From an uncultured Coriobacteriaceae bacterium (GTDB lineage: Bacteria > Actinomycetota > Coriobacteriia > Coriobacteriales > Eggerthellaceae), in contig USJN01000069.1 in the NCBI GenBank assembly GCA_900554945.1, positions 1-7,557 on the forward strand: a stretch of DNA of 7,557 bases, written 5' to 3'. A program made the translations under genes and the position numbers. This document shows positions 1 to 6,081 of the stretch, piece by piece (the first letter of the stretch is position 1; each line of letters begins with the position of its first letter). The notes beneath the pieces were generated by a model. It was given only the letters and a program-made list of their open reading frames with translations. It was not told the origin of the DNA and did no database searches.

Positions 1-179
1 CGAAGCGTAGTATACGCCTATAACGAGTTTTATCGATTAGAAATGCAATATTTTCTACTATTCGAGTATTTTTATGCAATTACAAGAAACGATACCGAAA
101 GACGCGCACAGCTTCCGACCGTCGGACGTTCTATCCCGTCGGCGGCCGGCGCACGCGTGCCGAAGAAGCGGCGTGCCGC
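1..179. other. Intergenic segment with AT-rich patch, no gene recognised
   Basis: No convincing coding region is present; the short open frames here overlap one another and resemble no family. Roughly the first 110 bases are clearly AT-rich compared with the rest of the window, and the remainder returns to high GC, with a perfect 10-bp palindrome GCACGCGTGC at 151-160. On the minus strand the AT-rich part contains promoter-like hexamers (TTGCAT at 43-48, TTATAG at 18-23, TATACT at 9-14). The spacings are poor (19 bp between the first two), so this may be a promoter for a gene lying beyond the left edge, but it is only suggestive. Confidence 0.35.
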
Positions 180-327
180 GTGCGATTCTTCCCGCAATGT
201 TGCGTTTTTTCGGACCGTATCGGCATGCATCGAAAGTAATCATTGCAAACTGCCTGATCATCGTCTCGCGCTTTTCCGTGTCGATGAGAACGCCCCGTCA
301 AACGCAACATTCCTGTGATAATCGCAC
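180..327. repeat. REPIN-like inverted-repeat element, copy 1 (downstream of the nuclease-like gene)
   Basis: Two arms face each other: 180-207 on the plus strand and 300-327 on the minus strand, matching at 22 of 28 positions. Within each arm a 22-nt core (183-204 and 303-324) ends in AATGTTGCG, and the left arm carries the small palindrome CGCAA-TG-TTGCG. The core-to-core span is 142 bp, identical to the second copy at 1502-1643. The interiors of the two copies are mostly dissimilar. I see no transposase and no obvious target-site duplication. It could be a MITE, a REPIN-type palindrome pair, or a large transcribed hairpin acting as a terminator for the gene ending at 355. The repeat itself is certain; its nature is not. 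Confidence 0.75.
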
Positions 328-354
328 ATCGAGGCCGCACCTACGGCGGCCGGC

Positions 355-1344
355 CTAGTCGTAGCCCACCGGAAGCCCGAGCTGCCGCCGGAGCCGCAGC
401 TTGCGAGCATGGTAGTCCGACACGCGCACTTGCACGCGCTTTCCCAGGAGCCGACGTATCGTGTCGGCTATCGCATCGGTTGCAGCCAGGCTGTCCAGCT
501 CGTTGTTCGTGACGCCTACGACCGTCCAGCCCATCGCCATCAACGCGTTCGTCCTTCTAGAATCCCTGATACGGCTTTCCTCCCCTTCGTGCATCTCCCT
601 GCTTTGGTACTCCACGTCGAGTTTCGCATCCGGCCAGCAAAGGTCGCAACGAAAACTCGATCTGCCGGAAGTCGTGCGGGCTCCTGCGATTGCCTTCACC
701 TCGTAATTCATCCTCGGGATGCCCAAGCCGTACCCGCCGTACGATGTCGGCAAGCCCAACACGAGCGCCTGCTTCGTCTCCCTCGGAGAAGCCGAACCAT
801 CCGCCAGGTACGGCAGGACGCGCGCCACGATCCGAGCGCCCGCGATGGAAGGGTTGAGCGAAACGAAGCTGCGTAGAGAACGCATCGTCATCAAAGGAGG
901 CACCTGATACGCAGGAGCAGTCGACGTTCGCCGAGTGCGATAGGTTCCGCAAAGCTCGTAAGCAAGTTCAAGCAGATCGATCTTGTTTTTCGCTGACGGA
1001 GCCGCCTGAACGCAGGCAAACGGCGCACTGCATACGCCAACTCCGTCCGACAGCCGGAGCAAGGGCTTCCCACGCATCTGCCGTGTGCACACGTGCGACA
1101 CGCGACGCGAAGTGGAGCGGCATCTTGAAGCCGCTCCCAGGAGAATATGGACGGGACGCTCGATCGATAACCCAGGGCGATCGTTCTCAATGCGCTTGAC
1201 GACCTCTTCGAGCTCCCGCGCACTCGGCGCACGAGCGGGAAGCCGCCGCGCCGTGTCGCCAGACCCTGCAAGCTCCCGCGCGTCGATCGCCCTCAACACC
1301 TGAAAAGCCGTTTGATGGGAGAAGCAAACCTGCATAGGTTCCAT
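355..1344 (-). CDS. Protein with C-terminal DUF559/Vsr-like (PD-(D/E)XK) domain, AbiEi-antitoxin-like layout
   Basis: A 329-residue protein of unknown function. The ATG at 1344 is chosen because GAGGAGG lies about 6 nt upstream; the frame stays open to 1629, but that extension runs into a repeat and lacks a good ribosome site. Visible parts: an N-terminal segment FSHQTAFQVLRA (8-19), a strand-like VHILLG (65-70), a helix ELAYELCGTYR (126-136), a linker SASPRETKQALVLGLP near 184-199 followed by GGYGL, then a nuclease-like C-terminus with CDLCWPD (233-239), DVEYQ (243-247), H252, RDSRR (260-264) and GWTVVGVTNNEL (272-283). The C-terminal order matches DUF559/Vsr-type folds (Asp, then Glu-X-Lys/Gln, then a conserved Arg and Trp). 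The overall layout recalls actinobacterial AbiEi-like proteins fused to such domains, and I recall similar paralogs in Eggerthellaceae. No partner toxin is adjacent. GC bias is weaker than in the pyr genes, consistent with acquisition. REPIN-like elements flank both sides. Confidence 0.75.
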   Translation of the reverse strand: MEPMQVCFSHQTAFQVLRAIDARELAGSGDTARRLPARAPSARELEEVVKRIENDRPGLSIERPVHILLGAASRCRSTSRRVSHVCTRQMRGKPLLRLSDGVGVCSAPFACVQAAPSAKNKIDLLELAYELCGTYRTRRTSTAPAYQVPPLMTMRSLRSFVSLNPSIAGARIVARVLPYLADGSASPRETKQALVLGLPTSYGGYGLGIPRMNYEVKAIAGARTTSGRSSFRCDLCWPDAKLDVEYQSREMHEGEESRIRDSRRTNALMAMGWTVVGVTNNELDSLAATDAIADTIRRLLGKRVQVRVSDYHARKLRLRRQLGLPVGYD

Positions 1345-1495
1345 TGGAGCCTCCTCGTCTGCCCTGGGCTGCGAGGATCTTGCAGACGTGGTACTAGGAA
1401 GCGAGGGCCCGGCTTCCTCCATGGGCTGCTTCAAAAAAGAAGAGCGCCTGCACTGGCTCGATAAGGAGATGATTTTATCACGCAGTGCCCGCCCG

Positions 1496-1649
1496 GATGC
1501 CCGATATTTCCCGTAATGTTGCGAAAGAACGCGCATCAATCGGACATTCTCCAGCAGTTGCGTTTGCAACCAGGGAAAACGCGCAAAAGCACTCAGGATC
1601 GCCCTTCTTCTACCCCCGCAACGCAACATTGCAGGAAGAATCGGGCATC
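1496..1649. repeat. REPIN-like inverted-repeat element, copy 2 (upstream of the nuclease-like gene)
   Basis: Arms 1496-1523 (plus) and 1622-1649 (minus) match at 24 of 28 positions, starting with the exact 10-mer GATGCCCGAT and ending with AATGTTGCG. The 22-nt cores are 1502-1523 and 1622-1643, giving the same 142-bp span as copy 1. The right core differs from the left core of copy 1 (183-204) at only one position. Near the middle is a short inverted repeat GTTGC-GTTT-GCAAC at about 1557-1570. The element lies upstream of the nuclease-like gene, and an over-long reading of that gene would translate most of it. As with copy 1, the repeat is certain and its mobility is not shown. Confidence 0.78.
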
Positions 1650-1745
1650 TGGAACCGCAGCGGGCGACCTGCGTCGCCTAGTCGGCTCATCGGAGCGTTT
1701 CTTACGTCCCGTATGGCCATCGGGCGCACCGGGCATCGCGCAGAA

Positions 1746-1777
1746 CGGCCCCGCATCGTTCGCTCGATGCGGGGCCG
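1746..1777 (-). terminator. GC-rich hairpin after pyrC, probable end of the pyr operon
   Basis: A perfect 13-bp stem (1746-1758 with 1765-1777) closes a 6-nt loop, starting about 30 nt after the pyrC stop codon. The stem is strong (GGCCCCGCATCG-type), but no run of U follows it on the minus strand. It is therefore an atypical intrinsic terminator or a 3'-end stabilising structure. Its position fits the end of the pyrRBC transcript. Confidence 0.6.
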
Positions 1778-1807
1778 CGTGGTTCGAAGATCGTGCAGGG
1801 CTCGACC

Positions 1808-3100
1808 CTACTCGACGATGGCGCCGTCCTCCATGGTGGCGTAGCCGCCCACGTAGACGTCGGTGGCGCGACCGGTCAGCTCGGCGCCGAGGAAGCCCGA
1901 GTTCACGGCCTTGGACTGGAAGTCCGCGGCGTCCACCGTCCAGGCGGCCTCAGGGTCGATGACCGTGAGGTCGGCCGCAGCGCCCGGCTCGAGCGCCACG
2001 CGCTCGACGCGCAGGATCTTGCGGGGACGCACGGCCATGAGCTCGACGGCGCGCTCCCAGCTGATGACGCCGGGCGCAACCAGGTTCGTGATGACCAGCG
2101 AAAGCGCCGTCTCCAGGCCGATCATGCCGAAGGGCGCCAGCTCGAACTCGGCGTTCTTCTCGAAGTCGTTGTGCGGCGCGTGGTCGGTGACGATGGCGTC
2201 CACCGTGCCGTCCTTCACGCCCTCCACCAGCGCGGCGGCGTCCTCGGCCGTGCGCAGCGGCGGGTTCACCTTGAGGAAGGTGTTGTAGTCGTCGCCGATG
2301 GCGTCCTCGGTGAGGAACAGGTGGTGCGGCGTGACCTCGCAGGTGACCGGCAGGCCCTCGGCCTTGGCGGCGCGCACCAGGTCCAGGCCGCGCGCCGTGG
2401 TGAGGTGCTGGATGTGCAGCGGGCAGCCGGTGAGGCGGCAGATGGCGATGTCGCGGGCGATCTGGATCTCCTCGCCTTCGGCCGGCCAGCCCAGCATGCC
2501 CAGGCGCGTCGACACGACGCCCTCGTTCACCTGGCCGGCGCCGACGAGGTCCTCGTCCTGGCAGTGGCTCATCACCACGCGGTCGAACTGCGCGGCGTAG
2601 TCCATGACGCGGCGCATCATGCCCGCGCCCTGCACCCCGCGGCCGTCGTCGGTGAAGGCGACGGCGCCGTGCGCCACCATGTCGCCCATCTCGGACAGCG
2701 TGTCGCCCTTGAGCCCCTGCGAGCAGGAGCCGGCCACGTGCACGCGGCACTTGCCCACGGCCGCCGCGCGAGCCTTCACGTACTCCACGCCCACGGCGTT
2801 GTCGATGACGGGCTTCGTGTTCGGCATGCAGCACACCGCCGTGAAGCCGCCGTGCGCCGCGGCGCGCGTGCCGGAGGCGATATCCTCCTTCAGCTCGTAG
2901 CCGGGCTCGCGCAGATGCACGTGGATGTCCACGAGGCCGGGAACGACGATCTTGCCGCCCAGGTCGCGCTCGACGCCCTTCTCCATCGTCAGGTTCTGGC
3001 CGATCTCGACGATATTCCCGTCGCGCACGAGGATGTCGGCCGTTTCGTTCAGACCGACCTGCGGGTCGATCACGTGGGCGTTCTTAAGCAGTAAGGCCAT
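1808..3100 (-). CDS. pyrC: Dihydroorotase
   Basis: A 430-residue cytoplasmic amidohydrolase that reversibly cyclises N-carbamoyl-L-aspartate to L-dihydroorotate, the third step of de novo UMP synthesis. The metal-binding DIHVHLREPG gives H60 and H62. FTDDGRG gives D151/D152, MSHCQDED H179, IQHLTTAR H232, and TDHAPH D306 and H307. An Asp at the position bridging the two metals, instead of a carboxylated Lys, is what class I (Bacillus/Aquifex-type) enzymes show, and the roughly 430-residue length also fits that class rather than the shorter E. coli type. The substrate-binding segment MPNTKPVID (92-100) is present. The start at 3100 has GGAGGG about 9 nt upstream and lies inside the end of pyrB, overlapping it by 17 bp, which suggests translational coupling. 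It is the last gene of the operon here. Confidence 0.96.
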   Translation of the reverse strand: MALLLKNAHVIDPQVGLNETADILVRDGNIVEIGQNLTMEKGVERDLGGKIVVPGLVDIHVHLREPGYELKEDIASGTRAAAHGGFTAVCCMPNTKPVIDNAVGVEYVKARAAAVGKCRVHVAGSCSQGLKGDTLSEMGDMVAHGAVAFTDDGRGVQGAGMMRRVMDYAAQFDRVVMSHCQDEDLVGAGQVNEGVVSTRLGMLGWPAEGEEIQIARDIAICRLTGCPLHIQHLTTARGLDLVRAAKAEGLPVTCEVTPHHLFLTEDAIGDDYNTFLKVNPPLRTAEDAAALVEGVKDGTVDAIVTDHAPHNDFEKNAEFELAPFGMIGLETALSLVITNLVAPGVISWERAVELMAVRPRKILRVERVALEPGAAADLTVIDPEAAWTVDAADFQSKAVNSGFLGAELTGRATDVYVGGYATMEDGAIVE

Positions 3101-4028
3101 CTTCGCTCCCTCCGAGCAGCAGGTACATTTCGGCCATGCGGGTCAGGATGCCGGCATAGACCTGATCGAGAATGACCGAGCGCTTCGGATGGTCGGCCAT
3201 GTAGCTATCCAGTTCGACGCCGCGGTTGATGGGGCCGGGATGGCAGATGAGGGCGTCGGGCTTCATGAGGTGCTCGCGGTCCTTCGTGAGGCCGTACAGC
3301 ATGTTGTACTCGCGCAGCGACGGATACGGCGCGCCCTCGAGGCGCTCGCGCTGGATGCGCAGCATGTAGACCACGTCGAGCTCGGGCAGCGCCGCGTCGA
3401 GGTCGCTCGTGATTTCGTCGGCCCCTAAGATTTCAGGAGCTGCCGGCATGAGCGTCGGCGGTGCGATGACGGTGACGTGGGCGCCCATGATCTTGAGCGC
3501 GGGGATGAGCGAGCCGCAGACGCGCGAATGGCCGATGTCGCCGACGATGCCGACGCGAAGGCCCTCGATGTGCCCGAAGCGCTCGCGAATGGTGTACAGG
3601 TCGAGCAGCGCCTGGGTTGGATGCTGATGCTTGCCGTCACCTGCGCAGATGACGGACACGCCGGAAACATCGGCGACCTTGCGCGGAGCTCCCGCGTGCT
3701 TGTCTCGCACGACGATGGCATCGATCTTGTACGAGCAGAGCGTCTGCACGGTGTCGCGCAGGCTCTCGCCCTTCACCGTGGAGGTGGAGGACCCGCCGAA
3801 GTTGAGCGTATCGCATGACAGGCGCTTCTCGGCAAGCTCGAACGACGAGCGCGTGCGGGTCGAAGGCTCGTTGAACATGTTCACGACCGTGAAACCCTTG
3901 AGCGTTGGCACCTTCTTGATGCGCCGCTCGTTCACTGCGCGGAAGCTTGCGGCGGTGTCGAGGATCCGCGTGATGTCTTCCGCGGAGTATTCCGAGATGT
4001 TGATGAGGTGCTTGTGGTTGAAGGCCAT
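3084..4028 (-). CDS. pyrB: Aspartate carbamoyltransferase catalytic subunit
   Basis: A 314-residue catalytic chain that joins carbamoyl phosphate and L-aspartate to give N-carbamoyl-L-aspartate, the committed step of pyrimidine synthesis. Carbamoyl-phosphate residues are visible: STRTR (56-60), the SSTSTVKGES loop (80-89) with K86 supplied to the neighbouring active site, and HPTQA (136-140). Aspartate-side residues include R168 in GHSRV, R224 and Q226 in MLRIQRER, and HPGPINRG (263-270). Length is normal for the family. No pyrI regulatory chain follows, so it is probably an unregulated homotrimer as in Bacillus, with control left to PyrR. The ATG at 4028 has an excellent AAGGAGG about 10 nt upstream, inside the end of pyrR. 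Only 5 nt separate the pyrR stop from this start, and the gene overlaps pyrC by 17 bp. Confidence 0.97.
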   Translation of the reverse strand: MAFNHKHLINISEYSAEDITRILDTAASFRAVNERRIKKVPTLKGFTVVNMFNEPSTRTRSSFELAEKRLSCDTLNFGGSSTSTVKGESLRDTVQTLCSYKIDAIVVRDKHAGAPRKVADVSGVSVICAGDGKHQHPTQALLDLYTIRERFGHIEGLRVGIVGDIGHSRVCGSLIPALKIMGAHVTVIAPPTLMPAAPEILGADEITSDLDAALPELDVVYMLRIQRERLEGAPYPSLREYNMLYGLTKDREHLMKPDALICHPGPINRGVELDSYMADHPKRSVILDQVYAGILTRMAEMYLLLGGSEDGLTA

Positions 4029-4033
4029 GGCTG

Positions 4034-4642
4034 CTATGCCTCCTTTTCCTGGGGTTGGTCAAAGCCAAGCGGGGCGGATCCCGCACGGTCCCCCGGCGCC
4101 ATTTCGAGGACCTCGACGGCGGAGACGCCATCGACCTCTTCCAGAAAGAGGCGAACGTTCTCGTGCGACGAGGAGGGGACGTTCTTGCCGACGAAATCGG
4201 CGCGGATGGGAAGCTCGCGATGCCCGCGGTCGACGAGGACCGCAAGTTGCACGCAGGAAGGGCGGCCGAAATCGCTTAGCGCGTCGAGCGCCGCGCGGAT
4301 GGTGCGACCGGTGAACAGGACATCGTCGACGAGTACGACGGTTAGCCCGTCGATGTCGAAGCGGATGTCAGTCGAGTGGACCTCAGGGGAAAGATGCGTC
4401 GCGAAATCGTCGCGATAGAAGCTGATGTCGAGTGCGCCGAGCGGAACGTCGGTGCCTTCGATCTGTTTGATCTTGCTCGCAAGACGATGAGCGAGCAAGT
4501 CGCCTCGGGTGAGGATTCCCACCAAGGCGATGTTCGAGGCGCCGTGGTTGGCCTCGAGAATCTGGTGCGCGATGCGCGTGAGCGATCGCTCAATTTCGTC
4601 TGCGTCCATACAGACGGATTTCACTGTTCTAGAATCTGTCAT
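4034..4642 (-). CDS. pyrR: Pyrimidine operon RNA-binding regulator / uracil phosphoribosyltransferase
   Basis: A 202-residue PyrR. Members of this family bind pyr leader RNA when UMP or UTP is high and keep some uracil phosphoribosyltransferase activity. The PRPP loop is clear: [13 protein letters not shown] at about 102-114. The family signature [20 protein letters not shown] lies near 137-156, and the N-terminal [10 protein letters not shown] and [12 protein letters not shown] blocks match Bacillus PyrR closely. The ATG at 4642 is preferred because GAGGG sits about 7 nt before it and the product then aligns with PyrR; an in-frame start at 4705 would add 21 unrelated residues read from the leader. 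The C-terminus runs about 20 residues past the Bacillus protein (181 aa), ending in an acidic, Pro/Gly-rich tail. It is the first gene of the pyr operon. Confidence 0.95.
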   Translation of the reverse strand: MTDSRTVKSVCMDADEIERSLTRIAHQILEANHGASNIALVGILTRGDLLAHRLASKIKQIEGTDVPLGALDISFYRDDFATHLSPEVHSTDIRFDIDGLTVVLVDDVLFTGRTIRAALDALSDFGRPSCVQLAVLVDRGHRELPIRADFVGKNVPSSSHENVRLFLEEVDGVSAVEVLEMAPGDRAGSAPLGFDQPQEKEA

Positions 4643-4644
4643 TC

Positions 4645-4668
4645 GCACCCTCTTCCAATCAGGGATGC
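4645..4668 (-). promoter_or_regulatory. Shine-Dalgarno-hiding hairpin in the pyrR leader
   Basis: On the transcribed strand GCAUCCCU pairs with AGGGUGC (7 bp with one bulged U, 9-nt loop), immediately before the pyrR ATG. The 3' arm contains the GAGGGU ribosome site, so the stem would block initiation. A second hairpin just upstream (4671-4689, GCAGAACC/GGUCUGC, one bulged A) and a TTCACC/GGTGAA inverted repeat (4701-4714) fill the rest of the leader. The pairing is read by eye, without energy calculation. Confidence 0.5.
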
Positions 4669-4724
4669 AGGCAGACCGCTCGGTTCTGCGATAGTGCGAT
4701 TTCACCTGGGTGAACCGCTCGCGC

Positions 4725-4758
4725 TCCTTGTCGGTCTCTCTGTACCGCTTTTAAAGGA
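4725..4758 (-). promoter_or_regulatory. PyrR-binding RNA hairpin in the pyr leader
   Basis: The transcribed strand contains CGGUACAGAGAGACCG followed by ACAAGGA. The AGAGAG core and AAGG match the known PyrR recognition element (PyrR binding site, Rfam PyrR family). The lower stem UCCUU/AAGGA encloses an internal loop and an upper stem CGGU/ACCG. In the Bacillus subtilis element, as I remember it, the upper stem is CAGU/GCUG, so the bases have changed while pairing is kept. The hairpin begins only a few nucleotides from the predicted transcription start. Confidence 0.8.
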
Positions 4759-4767
4759 CTGAACGCA

Positions 4768-4796
4768 AGTATAGGCCAGCTTCGCGCCGCGCGAAA
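4768..4796 (-). promoter_or_regulatory. Predicted pyrRBC promoter
   Basis: A -10 box TATACT (4768-4773, minus strand) is separated by exactly 17 bp from a weak -35 TTTCGC (4791-4796). Transcription would start near 4761, directly before the PyrR hairpin, giving a leader of about 118 nt. The -35 is poor, and most of the -35/spacer region is occupied by a palindrome TTCGCG-CCG-CGCGAA (4781-4795). The upstream permease gene ends at 4807, so this is the only room for a promoter. Confidence 0.55.
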
Positions 4797-4806
4797 CCCC
4801 GAAATA

Positions 4807-6081
4807 CTACATTGGCGGAAAACGCACGATTAGATAGATTGCTGACACGGCGACGGTCGCGAGCATCGTGGGAAAGCCGACTTTGAAGAAGTGCGCGAAC
4901 GTGATGACGTGGCCGTTCTTGCGCGAGATGTCGGACATGACGACGTTCGCCGACGCGCCGATCAAGGTGCCGTTGCCGCCGAGGCAGGCGCCGAGCGACA
5001 CGGCCCACCACAGGGGCATGACGTCCATGCCGGTCGCCTCCATGGAGAGCAGGATCGGGATCATCGTGGCCACGAACGGGATGTTGTCGAGGAAGCTCGA
5101 GACGATGGCCGAGGCGAAGAGCAGCACGAGCATGGCGACGAAGGTCGACCCTCCCGTGACGTCGATCAAGGCCTGCGCGAGCATGCCGATGACGCCGACC
5201 TCCGAGAGCGCGCCCACGATGATGAACAGTCCGGCGAAGAAGACGAGCGTGGTCCACTCGACGTGCGCGAGCGCCTCCTCGATGCGCTCGCCCGAGATCA
5301 GCATGAGGACGCCCGCCGCGGTGAGCGCGACGACGCAGGACTCGACGCCGAGCGAGCCGTGGGCCATGAAGCCCACGACGACGAGGGCGATCATGACGAC
5401 GCTCTGGCGCAGGAGGATCGGGTTCTTGATCTGCTCCCGCTCGTCGAGGTCCGCGAGCGCATCTTTGTGCGCGTCGTCGACGAGGAGCTTTCGGCCGAAG
5501 AGCAGGTAGAACAGCGCGAGCATCACGGCGAGCGAGAGCAGCGCCGCCGGGGTGTCGTAGAGGACGAAGTCGACGAAGGAGTAGCCCGCCGCCGAGCCGA
5601 TCATGATGTTGGGCGGGTCGCCGATGAGGGTCGCTGTGCCGCCGATGTTGGAGGCCATGATCTCGGCGAGGAAGAACGGCACCGCGTCGATGTCGAGCAG
5701 GCGGCACACCGTGATGGTCATGGGGCCGATGAGCAGGACCGTCGTCACGTTGTCGAGCAGCGCCGAGAGCAGCGCGGTCAGGCAGACGAAGAGCACCATG
5801 ACGTGCCAGGGGTTGCCCTTCGCGAGCCGCGCGCACTTGATGGCGAGGTACTCGAAGATGCCCGAGAGCTTCACCACGGCGACGAAGAGCATCATACCCA
5901 GAAGCACGCCGAGCGTGTTGAAGTCGACATGGCTCATGGCCTGGTCGAAGGTGACGACGTGGACGATGAGCAGGATCATCGCGCCGACGATGGCGACGAG
6001 CGCGCGGTGCACCTTCTCCGACATGATGGCGACCATCGCGACGACGAACACCACCACGGCCACAATCTGCATCAAGTCCAT
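4807..6081 (-). CDS. ArsB/NhaD-type ion transporter superfamily permease
   Basis: A 424-residue inner-membrane protein made almost wholly of hydrophobic helices (about 10-12). It has the two-fold inverted-repeat plan of the ion transporter (ArsB/NhaD, SLC13-like) superfamily. Each half carries a matching motif pair: SALLDNVTTVL (106-116) with NIGGTATLIGDPPNIMIG (145-162), and SSFLDNIPFVATM (328-340) with GGNGTLIGASANVV (368-381). A charged cytoplasmic loop (about 196-220, DDAHKDALADLDEREQIK) joins the halves. Length is normal. The family includes arsenite, sodium/proton and dicarboxylate carriers; nothing here fixes the substrate, and no arsR or arsenate reductase gene is nearby. The ATG at 6081 has only a weak GGGGT ribosome site. 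It has its own promoter and the next gene, pyrR, has another, so it is probably not part of the pyr operon. Confidence 0.9.
   Translation of the reverse strand: MDLMQIVAVVVFVVAMVAIMSEKVHRALVAIVGAMILLIVHVVTFDQAMSHVDFNTLGVLLGMMLFVAVVKLSGIFEYLAIKCARLAKGNPWHVMVLFVCLTALLSALLDNVTTVLLIGPMTITVCRLLDIDAVPFFLAEIMASNIGGTATLIGDPPNIMIGSAAGYSFVDFVLYDTPAALLSLAVMLALFYLLFGRKLLVDDAHKDALADLDEREQIKNPILLRQSVVMIALVVVGFMAHGSLGVESCVVALTAAGVLMLISGERIEEALAHVEWTTLVFFAGLFIIVGALSEVGVIGMLAQALIDVTGGSTFVAMLVLLFASAIVSSFLDNIPFVATMIPILLSMEATGMDVMPLWWAVSLGACLGGNGTLIGASANVVMSDISRKNGHVITFAHFFKVGFPTMLATVAVSAIYLIVRFPPM

Larger units (their letters stand above)
1345..1807. other. 463-bp intergenic region between pyrC and the nuclease-like gene
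   Basis: No gene is supported here. From right to left on the transcribed (minus) strand it holds the hairpin following pyrC (1746-1777), a second perfect 6-bp hairpin GGCGAC/GTCGCC at 1663-1678, the inverted-repeat element at 1496-1649, and the probable promoter and leader of the nuclease-like gene. The best -10 candidate for that gene is TAAAAT on the minus strand (1472-1477), inside the small palindrome TGAT-TTT-ATCA (1470-1480). No -35 is convincing, so the promoter is not listed separately. The leader from there to 1344 would be about 120 nt. Confidence 0.5.

Noticed and set aside
1469..1516. Tiny plus-strand ORF beginning at an ATG next to AAGGAG
   Set aside because: The ribosome-site-like sequence is too close to the ATG, and the 15-residue frame has no supporting signal.
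180..1649. CRISPR array
   Set aside because: Only four arms exist, arranged as two inverted pairs with one gene between, not regularly spaced direct repeats, and no cas gene is present.
1663..1678. GGCGAC/GTCGCC hairpin as a second terminator
   Set aside because: Stem of 6 bp with no U run; at this GC content such short inverted repeats are expected by chance.
1950..2834. 294-codon minus-strand frame within pyrC, Arg/Gly/His-rich
   Set aside because: An alternative frame of pyrC with low-complexity composition and no domain signal.
1793..3094. 433-codon open frame on the plus strand opposite pyrC
   Set aside because: It is the antisense shadow of a GC-rich gene, rich in Ala, Arg, Val, His and Asp, with no family resemblance, while the minus strand encodes an intact dihydroorotase.
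4643..4705. Longer pyrR start adding 21 residues ([11 protein letters not shown]...)
   Set aside because: It runs through the leader hairpins, lacks a ribosome site and does not resemble PyrR; the ATG at 4642 aligns with the family.
4751..5836. 361-codon minus-strand frame overlapping the permease
   Set aside because: Arg/His/Ala-rich frame shadow of the permease gene; no recognisable motif.
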